Positions 23,051-35,040 of a stretch of 64,000 nt of DNA are shown here, one piece after another. Both the position numbers and the translations under genes were made by a program. The stretch is taken from NCBI RefSeq assembly GCF_000283155.1, contig NW_004454197.1, positions 12,812,315-12,876,314 on the forward strand, written 5' to 3'. The notes below the pieces were generated by a model. It had not been told where the DNA came from and did no database searches. It saw only the letters and a list, made by a program, of their open reading frames with translations. Numbering within the stretch: position 1 is the first letter of the stretch; each line of letters starts with the position of its first letter. Source of the DNA: Ceratotherium simum simum. Taxonomy: Eukaryota > Chordata > Mammalia > Perissodactyla > Rhinocerotidae.

Positions 23051-23464
23051 CTGGAACCAAAAGCCAAAGAGCATGAAAAATGCAGCCCTTTCATGGACTC
23101 CTGTGCTCTCTGCACAGATCAGGAGCGGGCACGTGCATCAGGATGCTGGCTGCACGGGAAAGAGGAGTAATGCCTCCCCGCGCTCAACGAGCACTAAGTG
23201 GGCAGACGTGCAGGCCACCCAAGGACCACCCAATTCCTGCCTCCAGCTAGTGGCAAAGCAGATCCGACTGTTCCCACCACCCCAGCTCAGGCACTCCATA
23301 AAATAACCATGAGGTTCAGAATATCTATGCCATGCATGTCTGGGAGTGATATCTAAATGGAAGAGAACAAACTGAAAATAAAGTCTTGGGGTCCTGCTGA
23401 GATCTGACATACGAGGCGGGAGAGCTGATTCTGACGACAGAAGTCAGGAGGCTGAGACTAGGGT

Positions 23465-23640
23465 AGCAGTTAGGAGAACATGCTCGGGAGCAGACTGGAC
23501 CCCAGAGCTGCCACTTATATTCCTTACCATCGCTGTTCCTCAGTTTCTTCATCTGTAAAATGGGGACAATAATTGCACCTTCTTTGCAGGTTTATGTGAG
23601 GGTTAGTTTGTGCCCATGCCTGGTGCAAGGCGAGCTCCAT
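23465..23640 (+). repeat. MIR SINE
   Basis: ggagcagactggaccccaga, cctcagtttcttcatctgta, aaatggggacaataattgca: a well preserved MIR core. Confidence 0.75.
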
Positions 23641-23772
23641 GTAGTGCTACATTGAGCACCTACTGGGTGCCAAGCACCATGGTTGGGGTTTTATATGTGT
23701 CGTCTCTGCCCATTAACACCACCTTTTGCTGGCAGGTATAATTACCCCACTTCGGGCGCAGGATCCTGTGTG

Positions 23773-23983
23773 GTTTGTTTGTTTGTTTGTTTGCTTGTTT
23801 TGCTGAGGAAGATCTGCCCTGAGCTAACATCTGTGCCAATCTTCCTCTGTTTTGTATGTGGGTCGCCACCACAGCATGGCCACCGATGAGTGGCATAGGT
23901 CTCCCCCACCCCACCCAGGAACCAAACCTGGGCCGCTGAAGCAGAGCATGCTGATCTTAACCACTAGGCCACGGGGCTGGCCC
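23773..23983 (-). mobile_element. ERE-type tRNA-derived SINE
   Basis: Minus-strand copy: tgaggaagatctgccctgag at the 3' part and the tRNA-derived head ending ccacggggctggcccc. The simple tail appears as (GTTT)n at 23,775-23,800. Target duplications cctgtgtg lie at 23,765-23,772 and 23,984-23,991. This family is specific to horses and their relatives. Confidence 0.9.
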
Positions 23984-25029
23984 CCTGTGTGTTTTTTTAA
24001 ACCTACCCTCCCAACTCCCAACTTTCAGGTCTCAGAACCACACAGGGGACATCCATCCTCACTGAGCAGATCTCATTTCACTCAAGTACCCGGAAATTAT
24101 TGATAGCTGGTTGTGGAGCCCTTTCTGAATCATCCCTGGAAGGGAAAGGATAGAATTTGCCTTTGAGGTGCACTCAGTCCCCAGGATGTGAGCGTCCCAG
24201 ATTGGGACACCTCTGTCCAGCCCGGGGCATGCAGCAGGCAAGAGCACTTCCCACGCACCTAAGGGGCAAGCGTATGACGACCTTGAGGAACGTTCTGTCC
24301 ATGTGCAAGCTTGCCATCCCTGGGTGGGAGCACAGAAGACGTTCCAGACTCAGCCACGGAGACTTGCTCTCAGTTTACAGCCTCTAAACAGGACCTAAAC
24401 CTCACCCTACTCAGGAATACAGCTCCCACTGGGAGCCAGCAACATCTGCCTCTAACTGAAGGTGACATCTAAGAGGAAACAAAAAAAAATTTAGCATAGG
24501 AGCCCAAGCATGCTTGACCTTTTGTGGATACAGCCCAGATGGATGGCGCTGGCAGAGATTAGGGCACCCAGATTGGCAATATTTCTTAAGAGTTGCCACA
24601 CATGAGCAAGAGGAAATGTGGGCCAGTGTTTCAACACCCCGGTTCACTTGAGAGATGGCACCCATTTCTGCTGAGCAGAGCCCAACTCCAAAGCTGGGTC
24701 CCCAGGACCCAAAGACATTCGTTTGGAATTGTCTGGGCTGCCGTTATTGCTCCTCTGGGAGGACATGCAGCCCTAGACCTGGGCCTGGGGAGGTCAGGTC
24801 ACCTATGCCAGGTCAGTTTTCTGAGGCATATGGCCACAGTGACTTTTAGGAAGCCACACTGGGGTAATGCCATAGGAGGCGTGATGAAAGGCATAGCTCT
24901 CCCAAGCCTACCATTTAGCCTGGAGCACACCGAAGAGCTTTCTGTAGATGTTTGCATGAAAGCACTCATTGGTGACCACATAGCAGAATGGTCACACACT
25001 CAAGGAAAGATCACAGGTCAGGATAGCTG

Positions 25030-25728
25030 ACCCTTCCTCTGGGCCTTTTTTCCTACCACTTCATAACCAGCACATTTCCCATATCCTCAAGCTCTTTCTG
25101 AGCATCTCTTCCACCTCCTTTCCTTAGATGAAGCCTGGCTCTCCCCTGAGCCTCCAGTGGTGGCTACCTGCTGAATTACACCCCATGTGTCTTGGGGCCA
25201 GCAGATGGGATTGGTGCCCTCTTCAATCCTTATTGTCACCTCGAGACCACTGTTCCTCTACCGTCTTGTTAAAAGAACAAAAATCTGTTCCTCTGTGGTT
25301 CATGAGATGTAACTTTACCACCCCCATCCTCACTGCTGTCATCTACCAACTTCTCTTCTATTCTCCTCATCTATCAAAGACGGTGACTCCTGGTCATGTG
25401 TTCCTTTCTTCTCCAAGATCAGCCATCATCCTCACTGATTTCAATCTCTCATCTCTCAGTTCCTTAAGCTCCACTTCTCCAATGACTTCTGCCTCCACTC
25501 CACCTAAAGTCACTCACTCTCAGAGACACACCTTAACCCATGTCAGTATTCATAAGTCCTCTATCTTCAAAATCACGCATCAAACATCCCAGTTGATGAA
25601 AGCCACATCTTCACTTTGCTCGTTGTTTAACTACTTCCTGAGACTATTCTTCCACCTTACGAGAACTTCCAGTCCCCTTGCCCCTTTACTTCTTTGCAAT
25701 CTATCGACACTTTTTTGTCTTCGGTCAC
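25030..25728 (+). repeat. Pyrimidine-rich ancient repeat, family not named
   Basis: A 700-bp stretch with phrases such as cctcactgatttcaatctct, cactcactctcagagacaca and ctacttcctgagactattct that resemble a common mammalian fossil repeat. Its long open frame (25,128-25,760) has no protein family. No exon was recognised. Confidence 0.35.
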
Positions 25729-25989
25729 ATTTTTTTTTCAGTGAGGAAGATTGGCCCTGAGCTAACATCTGTTGCCAATCCTCCTCCTTTGTTTCTTTTT
25801 TCTCCCCAGAGCCCCAGTAGATAGCTGTATGTCATAGTTATATATCCTTCTAGTTGCTCTACGTGGGATGCCGCCTCAGCACAGCTTGATGAGCAGTGCG
25901 TAGGTCCACGCCCAGGATCCGAACCTGCGACCCCTGGGCCGCCAAAGTAGAACATGCAAACTTAACCACTAAGCCACCAGGCCAGCCCC
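25729..25989 (-). mobile_element. ERE-type tRNA-derived SINE
   Basis: gtgaggaagattggccctga...gctaacatctgttgcc in the tail part and aaccactaagccaccaggcc at the tRNA head. A T-run at 25,729-25,738 is the reversed poly(A). It lies between the pyrimidine-rich repeat and an old LINE piece. Confidence 0.9.
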
Positions 25990-27225
25990 AGATATAGTTT
26001 TATTTAGTTCTTTGAACATATTTACAATTGCTGATTTAAATAAAGTCTTGGTCTAGTAAGCAAAGTTTGGGCTTCCTCAGGCATAGTTTCTATTGACTGC
26101 TTTTGTTCCGTTGTTATGTGCCATACTTATTTTTCTTTGCATGCCTCATGATTTTTGTGGAAAACTGGACATTTTAAATAATATGATGTGGCAATTCGGA
26201 AATCAGATTCTTCCCTCTCCCCAGGTTTGTTTTTGTTGTTTCTGTTTGTTTAGTGACTTTCCTGAACTAGTTCTGTAAAGTCTGTGTTTTTTGTCATATG
26301 TGGCCACTGAAGTCCTTGCTCTGTTAGCTTAATGGTCAGCTAACGATTGGATGAAGATTTCTTTAAATGCCTGGAACCAGTAAGTCTCCCAGTCTTTGCA
26401 AAAGGAGTCTATGTGCATGTTGGGGCATGGTTTCAATGTTCAGCAAGGCAGTTCAAAACTCTGCTTCTACCTTCACATTCTGCTTGCACAGAGCTTCAGT
26501 GTAAGCCAGAAGTAGGGCAGGGCTAAGGGCCTGTGTAGGTATATCTTGAGCATGAGCACAGCCTTGTGCATGAAAACAGCCCTACAGATGTGTGTCCTTC
26601 TAGCTCCCCAGGGATATTTTGAAGTTTTTCAAGATGTCTCATACATATCTCATTCCCCAGTTTTTCTTTTTAATCTTTTTTGTTAGCCTATTGTTTGCCC
26701 AATTATTATCCACTGCCTCTGCAGCCACAGTATTAAACAATTGTCTCTGATTGTTTTTGACAAATGCCACTGAAGAAAAGGCTGTTTGCACTGGGCAGAC
26801 TCTGAGTAATGTTAAATAAAGACAGGCTTGCTGGTGGGGTCTTTCAGAGAACCACTAGGCAGGTCAAATAATGACAGTTCTCTGGGTATGGAGCTTTGAA
26901 GGAACTCCAACCCCACTTGGCTGCCTCATTGACTGCCAGGCTGTTGTTTTTCACTGTGATTGTGAGCTGTTGGTTTTCAAGTCTACTGTGGAGCTAGAGA
27001 GGAGAAATAGGAATAGTGCAAGTTCAAACTCTACAAATCTTGCTATTCTTACCAGGATTCAGTCATTTTTCTTGAAGGAACATTCTCCTGATTGTTCTAA
27101 GCCTTTGGTTAATTTCCAGAGTTCTTACATTTTGTTACAACAATTTTTGCCATTATTCTTATTGCTTTTATGAAGTAGAGGATTTTCAGAGGTTCCTACT
27201 CTGACATTTTCACTGATGTCAATAA
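25990..27225. repeat. Old L1-family LINE segment
   Basis: Long non-coding stretch with phrases I recognise from mammalian L1 3' regions: tggaaaactggacattttaa, ggccactgaagtccttgctc, ttaaatgcctggaaccagta, tgattgtttttgacaaatgc, gaggattttcagaggttcct. Orientation and subfamily not determined. Confidence 0.55.
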
Positions 27226-27278
27226 TTAACATCCTAATCCACTCCAATCTAATCTGCACTCCATCAAAAGAGCTCTCC

Positions 27279-27529
27279 TGGGGCCGGCCCAGTGGCGCAG
27301 TGGTTAAGTGTATGCGCTCCGCTTTGGTGGCCCGAGGGTTCACAGGTTCAGATCCTGGGCGTGCACCGATGCACCGCTTGTCAAGCCATGCTGTGGTGGC
27401 ATCCCATATAAAGTAGAGGAGGATGGGCACACATGTTAGCCCAGGGCCAATCTTCCTCAGCAAAAAAAGAGGAGGATTGGCATCAGATGTTATCTCAGGG
27501 CTGATCTTCCTCACACACACACAAAAAAG
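27279..27529 (+). mobile_element. ERE-type tRNA-derived SINE, plus orientation
   Basis: Near full length, reading in the family direction: ggggccggcccagtggcgca, then gtggttaagtg with box A, ggttcagatcc with box B, ctgatcttcctc and an A-rich end at 27,517-27,528 (acacacacacaaaaaa). This is the clearest single indicator that the DNA comes from a perissodactyl. Confidence 0.93.
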
Positions 27530-27966
27530 TGTTCTCCCACTGTTATCAGCACCACCCAGTTTCCCTGGGTCACATCTCTAACCTCCATCTCATGGCACTG
27601 CACTTCTCTCTTTTGTAGTACTTTTCCCAGTTACCAGTTTTCCTGTTATTTGTGTGGTTATTTGATCAATCTTCCTCCCCTCTAGACCATCAGCAACTGC
27701 CGTCAGCTCAACTGTAGAAGGAGCCTGCTCATTTACCCCAGGCCAAGAACTTTTCTGAGAACACCTAGAGAAAGGGCTGCTGCCACGTGAAAGTCAAGTC
27801 CATCTCTGGCTCAAGTACTCAAGACCAGTGGACTATGGGAGGCATGACTGCTGTTATTGAATTTCCAGAGGTGAGGATAAGCCAGGGAAGAATTTTCTCC
27901 TTGCCCAGGGAGAAGGACAGAGGAAAAGGCACAGCTTTGTTGTTACTCATCAGGCCTGTCCTAGAT

Positions 27967-28745
27967 GTTTTTTTTTCTTTTTAGGTATAATTTACATCTA
28001 ATTAAATTCATCCTTTTTAAATATATAGTTCAATATGTTCTGACAAATGCATGCAGTCATGGAACCACCACCATAACCAAGATATAGGACATTTATATCA
28101 ACTTGAAAATTTCTCCTGTATTCCTTTTCCATCTTCCCCTACTCCAGACCTTACTAATCACTGATTTGTCTTCTGTACCTATAGTTTTACTTTTTCTAGA
28201 ATGTCACATAAATAGAATCTCATAATATGTAGCTTTGGGTTTGGGCTTCTTTTGCTTAGGATAATGCTTTTCAGATTCATCCATGTTGCTCCATGTATCA
28301 ATAATCTGTTCCTTTTTATTGCTAAGCAATATTCCACTGTGTGGATGTATCATTTGTTTATCCATTACCAGTTGATGGACATTTGGGTTGTTTTCAGTTT
28401 TTGACTCATAGGAATAAAACTGATGAATATTTATGTATACACTTTTCTGTGGACATTTTTCATTTCTTTTGAGTAAATACCTATAAGTGGAATTGCTGTA
28501 TGGTACGGCAAATGTATCTTCAACTTTATGAGAAACTACCAAGTTTTTTCCAAAGTGGCTGTACCATTTTGCTTTTTCCATTAGCAATGTATGATGAATT
28601 CTGGTTGTTCCACATCTTTGCTTACTCTTGGTTTTATCAGAATTTTAAATTTTATCCATTCTTGTAAGTGTGTGGTAGCTTCTCATTGTGGTTTTAATTT
28701 ATGTTTTCCTGAAGACTAATGATGTTGAACATATTTTCATGTGTT
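27967..28745 (-). repeat. Old L1 3' end, antisense
   Basis: T-run at 27,968, then ORF2 end in reverse: catccatgttgctccatgta, gcaatattccactgtgtgga, gagtaaatacctataagtgg. More diverged than the copies at 1.8 and 63.0 kb. Confidence 0.8.
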
Positions 28746-29237
28746 TATGCTAACCCAGGTATTTGATCCAGGATATGTATCCCCAAATGGCCTCTGGCCT
28801 CTACCCACATCAGCCTTTCTGGGTAATAAGCCAAGTCCTCCCCAGTCCTGGTATATCCTTTGGCCAGTGAGAGCCCTTCTCTGAGCTATACTGGGCAGTA
28901 TGGCCCAGGGAGTGGCCCCGCCTGCAGCGTTGGCTAAGGACATTGACTTGCCCCCAATCAACAAGAACCTGAATTTGCTTCCCCCAGTGATTCCAACAAC
29001 AAACTGGCATAAGAGCAAAGCCTAATGGGGCTCTTGAAAGAGCCCAGAACACGAGCCTTTTCCTGCCAACCTGGGGCACAGAGCCCAGCCCCTTCTCTGG
29101 AGTCTCCAGACATGAGAGCCTCAGAAGTGCTTGTCACTAGCCCCCTACTTGGACAGAAAGCCCCCACAGAGACTAAGGGGATGCTGAGGTCCTCCTTCAG
29201 GATACCAGGGACCCTGGGGTGACCCTGCTCGACTCAC

Positions 29238-29329
29238 CTGTCTGTGTAGGCTGATGAATTTCCGAGGGTCCCCATCAGCCCAGGGAGGGAGTTGCACGTC
29301 CCCCAGCACTGTCCCATCCTGCATGCAGC
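29238..29329 (-). CDS. WDFY4: WDFY4 coding exon: BEACH domain, LPPWADGDP segment
   Basis: Encodes the rest of Gly182 and residues 183-212 (CMQDGTVLGDVQLPPWADGD, PRKFISLHRQ). The GDVxLPPWAxGDPxxFI block is a classical BEACH signature. The exon is 92 nt. The acceptor is catcccattcag and the donor CAG|gtgagt. The next intron (23,051-29,237) is 6,187 bp and carries MIR, two ERE SINEs in opposite orientation next to old LINE pieces, and a third ERE at 23.8 kb. Confidence 0.95.
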
Positions 29330-29689
29330 CTGAATGGGATGAGAAACAGCAGGGCTTTGGGTAAATAGGAGCCCAAATTGGGCTAGGAACCGGGGGGTGT
29401 AAACACCGTGCTATCCAGGACTGCCGATCCCGTGCAGATCAGGCTGTGAGCTGCGTCCTGCCTCCTCTGGCTGGAGTGACCCCCACCCTCATCTGCCTGG
29501 AAAATTCCTACTTGGGATCTAAGCCTTCGACCTCTCCACGGGGCCCTGCTTGCTTCCCAGGCAGCGTCTGTGCTTGGCTCACAAGTCGTATAAAATGATT
29601 GTAGTGTCGGCACTGTTGGTACATCTTCCTCCCCACTACTCTATCCCTTTTCACCGGGGTGCTTTATATCCAGTGCTAAAACAAGAAGG

Positions 29690-30075
29690 AGATCATAACA
29701 AGAACAATAAAAGCTATCATATTTTGAGCACCTAACTCTCTGCCAGGGCACTATGCTGGGTGCCTGGCAAACACTGTCTTACTGACTCTTCATTCAACTC
29801 TATAAGTTATGCATTTTCTCCCCAGTTTTAAAGTGAGGATAGCAAGGTTTTAAGAGGGAGCTTCTGCAGACATGAAGAAGAGAAGCCTGGATTCAACCCC
29901 GAGTCTCTTTCCTCCCCACTAGCTGCACAGCCTTGACCACGCTGCTTACCCTCTTTCAGGCTCACTTCCCTCACTCTTACCTTTCCGGGCTGGTAGAAGG
30001 ATTAAAAGAGAAAATACACGTAATGTGCTTAGAATAATTCCAGGCATCTGGGGTTGCTCAATACACATTAGCTAT
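29690..30075 (+). repeat. MIR fragments
   Basis: tgagcacctaactctctgcc ... ttaaagtgaggatagcaagg, then ttgaccacgctgcttaccct and ggattaaaagagaaaatac; two MIR-type pieces in series. Confidence 0.6.
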
Positions 30076-30149
30076 GGTCTTGCTCACAGCGCCCAGAGCC
30101 CTGATGGTACAGCTGGCATAAACACTTCCCCTCCTCTCTCTGGCCCACT

Positions 30150-30462
30150 GGGCTGGGCTGGCATGGCCTTTCTCATTGTTCAGTCTCAGCACCCCTGTCA
30201 CTTTCTCAGGCAAGTCCTTCCTGGGGACCAGAACAGCACAGGTCCTCTGGGTCACTCTCGAACCATTTTCCCACCTACTTTCCCCACAGGGCTTCTCAGC
30301 GGCCAACACTGTTTCACTTCTTTATTTTTCTATATTTTCTGTCTCCTCCCCCATCCCCGCACCGAATATGAACACCTTCAGGGAAATCTGTCCCAGGAGA
30401 CCCAACTAAATCTTCAGCGCCTACAAAAGCACCTGCATACAGTAGGTGCTTAATAACTCTTG
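30150..30462 (-). repeat. L2 LINE fragment
   Basis: caagtccttcctggggacca ... cctgcatacagtaggtgctt aataactctt, the reverse-oriented L2 3' end. Confidence 0.5.
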
Positions 30463-31752
30463 CTGTCCTGACTTCCTTGAGGGCACCTGGTCCTTGGCAC
30501 GTGCGCCATTTCTGCAGCTGAGCCTCTCCCCTTCTGCTGAGCCCCACTTTCATGTCTGAGGCAGAGATGGGACTCCCTGTCCAGCCCTCCCCTCACCCCT
30601 CCCTCAAGCTGGCCACCCGTCTTCTTGGCTTCTGGTCCCTGCCTCCCTCCCTTCACGGGCCACACCACGCCTTGTGGGAACTGCCCTTTGTGCTCGTCGA
30701 GTTCTCATCCCTGGTGCACGTGAGGCATCTGAGAACCTGAACACAGCCGAGGCCACCCGGTTCCACGGGATCAGACTCGCTGGGCCTGGGCCTGGGCTTG
30801 TTTTAAATGCTCCGCAGGCATCCTGGCTGTGAACCACTGCACAAGAGGGGAGTGCCTGGGGCAGAGGCTGGACCTCCTCATCATCTCCCCTGGGCCCTTA
30901 CCTGGCCTGGCTCAAGGTGCATGCCCCTTAGTGCTGTTTGGAGGAAGAAGGGGCCTGAGGAAGGGGAGCTCTGGGGCACCAGGTGTACACTGGTGATGCC
31001 TCATGAGTGTCCTCCACAGAGCAGACGATTCCCTGCCCTGCCTCTGGGTGGAGAGATGCCCATGCGCTGCCCCAGGCTCTGACCACACGAGTTGCCCTGA
31101 CATTTGCAGTGGAGGCTCCCGAGGTACACACACAGTCACCAGGGGACCTGCCCACTGGGGCCTCCTGAAATTTTTGTTCTTCCTGTAAAGCAGTAGATAA
31201 GACAACACGGCTCATCCTGGGGTGGAGCCTGAAGCACAGGAAAGAGGAGGAGCCAACAAGGGTGCCCACGAAATTGCCCACGGACACCACCCAGCAGTCT
31301 GTCCTGGGAGACACAGCATCTCTAGGTCCCACTCATGGAGTCCGGGTTAACCCATTCATGGGACATGAAGGAAAATGGGGCCAGAGAAGGGCAAGTGTTT
31401 GCCCAAGGTATGCAGCAGGGCAGTGCCAGACCTGGCTATTAGCAAGGGCTCCTGCTCCCTGGCCGCTGCCTCACTGCAGACTGCAGCCTGGGGACCCTCA
31501 GAAGAAGGGTTATGGGTGGGACCCTGGCTCTGAGCTGTCCTGGCAGCCTGGGGCCCAGCATCCTTCCTCAGCTCCCACCTTTTCATTGGCTGTTGCCACC
31601 CAGTGGAGGCCTCACACCAACCACACTGGTCCGGTGAGGGGCCTGTTTGTTCAGTTGCTCAGCAAAGATACTGCTACAGTCCACACTGAGTTGCTGCAGG
31701 AAACAGCCCTGCACTGCCCGGCCCAGCCAGCCTCGCCCAGGCCTCCACTCAC

Positions 31753-31906
31753 CGAACTCCACCGCGTTGCAGTTGGTTAGGAACTCAGGCAGGTAGAAGA
31801 ACTCCGGGGTTAGCTCCCTGACGTCACTCATGTTCTCTCTGGAGGCTGACTCCCATGCATTCTTCATGCTGTGGAACATTCTATCTGCCACATCGAAGCT
31901 CCCACC
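31753..31906 (-). CDS. WDFY4: WDFY4 coding exon: BEACH domain, LPEFLTN segment
   Basis: Encodes residues 131-181 and the first base of Gly182. It reads GGSFDVADRMFHSMKNAWES, then ASRENMSDVRELTPEFFYLP and EFLTNCNAVEF. The DVADRMFHS and PEFFYLPEFL motifs are strongly conserved across WDFY and neurobeachin families. The acceptor is ccttttcctcacag and the donor TTCG|gtgagt, phase 1. The intron to the next exon is 2,423 bp. Confidence 0.96.
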
Positions 31907-33179
31907 CTGTGAGGAAAAGGGGCCGACATGCTCAGAGGCATGTGGTGAGAACTCAGGCTGTGCAGGCACTGCTTGTGTGGCCCCCGTTCGTCTGCTGTAA
32001 CTGAGGCATGGTTCTGACATTAGAACTTCTCACTCACTCCCACACACATGTCCATTCGTCAGGCCATGCATGTGTGAGAAGGTTTCTTTGTGCATCTGTT
32101 CCCTCAACCATTCTCTGGAAACTTGCACTGGGAGGTTGCACAGATCCACTATAATAAAGAGATCCATGTTTCCTTGTTTTGGAAATCTGGGGTCAGATAA
32201 GAGACAGGAAAACCATTCATTTGTCTGGCCATTCCCCACATTTGCCGAGGGCCAGCTCTGAATCAGGTACAAAGACAGGATACAAAGAACCAACCAGAGG
32301 ACAAAGAGTGGATCAGATGCTATACACGGAGGTCAGGGGACATTTCCTGGAGAAGTTGACCTCTGGTGTGTCAGCAAGCTTGGTGGCAGAGAAGATGCAG
32401 AGTGTTCTGAGCAGAGGGCAAGGCCTCAGCCAGGAACAGAGGTGGAGGAAAGCAGATTAGGTCAGGGCCCTGGTGACATCTAACACAGCAGCCTTGACAA
32501 GAGAGAATGGGCCTGAAGATGGAGAGCTGGAGGCACACCAGCCTTCAAGGGATGGGAGGCTGGTACATGAAGACAAGATGTCTACAGCGCCCACCAGGGC
32601 CAGCCTTGGTTGCAAGGCCCATGTCCACAGGTGGCTTGATGAAGTCTCAAGCTTGGTAGCTGGGATTGGACCAGGTTAGACTTAAGGCAAACTCTTTCCT
32701 TGGATTGTCTGTTCCTCTCTGAATTGTCAGTCTCTTCAGTTGATGCTATCCTTATTTATCAGGTAGTCTTGGGGGTCAGGAGGAGGCAGAGAGGTCCCAG
32801 TTGGAGGAATGAAGATGCTGAGGGCAGAGGGGCTTCCAGAAAGAGTTTCTGAAACTGGGATTTGGGTTGACTTAAGTTTAGGGACACCCAAGGGGTGCTC
32901 TCCTTCCTGGGATCTGATAGTTCACTTGTCCCTATCAAGGCTGGGCCTTTGTTTGACCAGAACTTGCCTTCCTTCTGCCAACTTCTAGAGAGTACAAATG
33001 TGGCCTCAAGAACGAAGGGGTAGGACCCAGAGTGTCAGTGCCCTCCTCTGCCCCATCAACACCCTTCACTTTTCAGAGGGCTGAGGTCTCCCATCTGCGT
33101 TTACTGAGGAAGCTTAGGGCAGCTGCACAGTGGAGGAAGGGTTAAGAAGGACAAGAAACTTCTCTTGGCAGGTCTACTC

Positions 33180-33330
33180 TAGGTAAGCACTTCATACATA
33201 CATAGATGCTCTCTCTTAGTCCTCGCAGCAGGTGCATTAGGAAGCAATGGGTACTTCCATTTTGCAGACCAGAAAACTGAGGCTCCACGAAGTTTACTGA
33301 TTTTCCCAAGGCAACGAATGGCGGAACTGG
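33180..33330 (+). repeat. MIR fragment
   Basis: cattttgcagaccagaaaac, tgaggctccacgaagtttac: MIR core. Confidence 0.65.
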
Positions 33331-33699
33331 GGTCCCACTCGTGGATGCATCTCCAAAGGGTATGCTTTGCTCTCGTGACGGTTGACTGGGGGATCTCTGG
33401 GTCTGGGCAAAAGATCTACTGTGTGGGGGCCAAGGGGACTCGGCTCTTTCTGAGAAGGGAGAACCTGCCACATGCCTGAGGCTGGCCACACTTGGGCACC
33501 CCGGCGGGCTGGTCAATTTTCCAAGTCAGACTTGAGGATCCAGGGAGATCCATGGGTCATTCTCTACACAGGGAGAGGGGCACCAAGAGACCCAGTTATC
33601 CCTGAGGGTGCCGCCAAACACAGTACAGGGGTGGCTTAAAGATGTGGCTTTTCTCCAAGGTCACTTTGCTCTTGGTTGAAATTAGGGGATGACGTCCAC

Positions 33700-34210
33700 C
33701 ATCAAATCCAAATGGAAATGGAAATAAAATGGAGGGAGAGTGTTTCTAAATAAATCTGCACCTAACGAGTCGCTCATTGAAACGTATTAAGAGCTTTGCG
33801 TATTTAATCTGCAGCCGAGCCTTCCATCCGTGGGAGATGGATGTCTCCCCCTTGGCCTGTTTTCCTTTTGCAGCTTTTATGAATGCTGATGGTAATCTCC
33901 TGAGAAACAATATGATTTGGTAATAAAAAGATTACCTGTATTAAATAAAAATAATATATACATAGGAAATATTGTTAGTGCTACAAATCTGGTTAAAGAT
34001 ATTACCACAAAGAAAAATGTTATTTTTTTCACAGCTGTCTAATGCATTTTAGCAAAAGTAATATCTTTAAAACTTAAGCCTGTATTATTTATAAAGGAAG
34101 CAATAACTGATTTTCCTATTTCCTACATTAATAAATGTATTTGCATATATTCGCTTCAGAATTAATGGGTTTTCTCACTGCTGCAATACGAAAGGAACGC
34201 TGAATCCCCT
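33700..34210. promoter_or_regulatory. AT-rich unique block, possible enhancer or conserved non-coding element
   Basis: In the 8.9-kb intron inside the BEACH-coding part. The sequence is complex and repeat-free, with many homeodomain and forkhead-like cores (ctgtattaaataaaaataat, ggtaataaaaagattacc, tgcatatattcgc) and an E-box cagctg. No coding frame. The role is inference from composition. Confidence 0.4.
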
Positions 34211-34639
34211 AGAAGAAAAAGGGAAGCTGCTCTGTTACTTGGATTGTAAGTCTGTGGGTCAATGCAACTCTGGTGGCTGCCAGCAATGAGTCAGGACTTG
34301 ATTCTTAGGAAAGGAAGAAAGGAGAAAAGGAAGAGAAGACAGAAGGGAGAAAGGGAGAGGAGGAGCGAGGCTGAGAGGCACAATTGAGGTTGACCGAGCA
34401 CCTCCATAAGCAAAGTCCAAAACAAAATAAAATAAAACAACAACAAAATTAATTCTAGAGATTGGATGGAAACAAAATGATCAGAGAGACTTACTAAACC
34501 AAGATCTGCTCCTAAATCTATCCTGCAGATATTTTCAAATATCAACAATAATGAATCTTACGTGTATTCAGACAGACCAAAAAAGAAAAATAATAGCAAG
34601 GTTAGTATCATCAAAAAAGGAACCATGTCTTATTAGCAG

Positions 34640-35040
34640 AAGACTTTTCCCGTGTGACATTAAAGCCAGAGACAAGGGAGCCAAGGCTGGAGGTTTCTGA
34701 GACAAAAGGTCACAGTCTGTGGATTCTATGCCCAGCTAAGACATTGCTCTGTGTGGCTGTGATGCTGAAAGCTATGCCACCAAGATTTCAAACACCAACA
34801 GGGTCACCCATGGTGGGCAGGTTTCAGTGGAGCTTCCAGACTGACAGACTAGGAAGAAGGGCCTGGCCACTCACTTTCAAAAAAACTGGCCATGAAAACC
34901 CTATGAATAGCAGTAGAACACTGTCTGACACAGCGCTGGAGGGTGAGAGGATGGTGCAAAAAAGACAGGCAGGGCTCTGCTCTGTTGTACACAGTGTTGC
35001 TGGGAGGCAGAACTGACTCAGAGGCACTAACAGCAAAGAC
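34640..35040 (+). repeat. RTE-clade LINE 3' fragment
   Basis: Phrases gatgctgaaagctatgccac, cccatggtgggcaggtttca, gactaggaagaagggcctgg, ccatgaaaaccctatgaata and the end tctgctctgttgtacacagt ... cagaactgactcagaggcac match the 3' end of RTE-type LINEs, best known to me from afrotherian genomes. The open frame here is part of the fossil, not a host gene. Confidence 0.6.

Noticed and set aside
25128..25760. 210-codon plus-strand frame
   Set aside because: Low-complexity Ser/Thr/Leu translation of a pyrimidine-rich ancient repeat running into an ERE SINE.
27279..27360. tRNA-like box A and box B
   Set aside because: They belong to the head of an ERE SINE; there is no intact tRNA fold or independent gene.
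34654..35016. 120-codon plus-strand frame
   Set aside because: Lies within the RTE-clade LINE fragment; no catalytic motifs.
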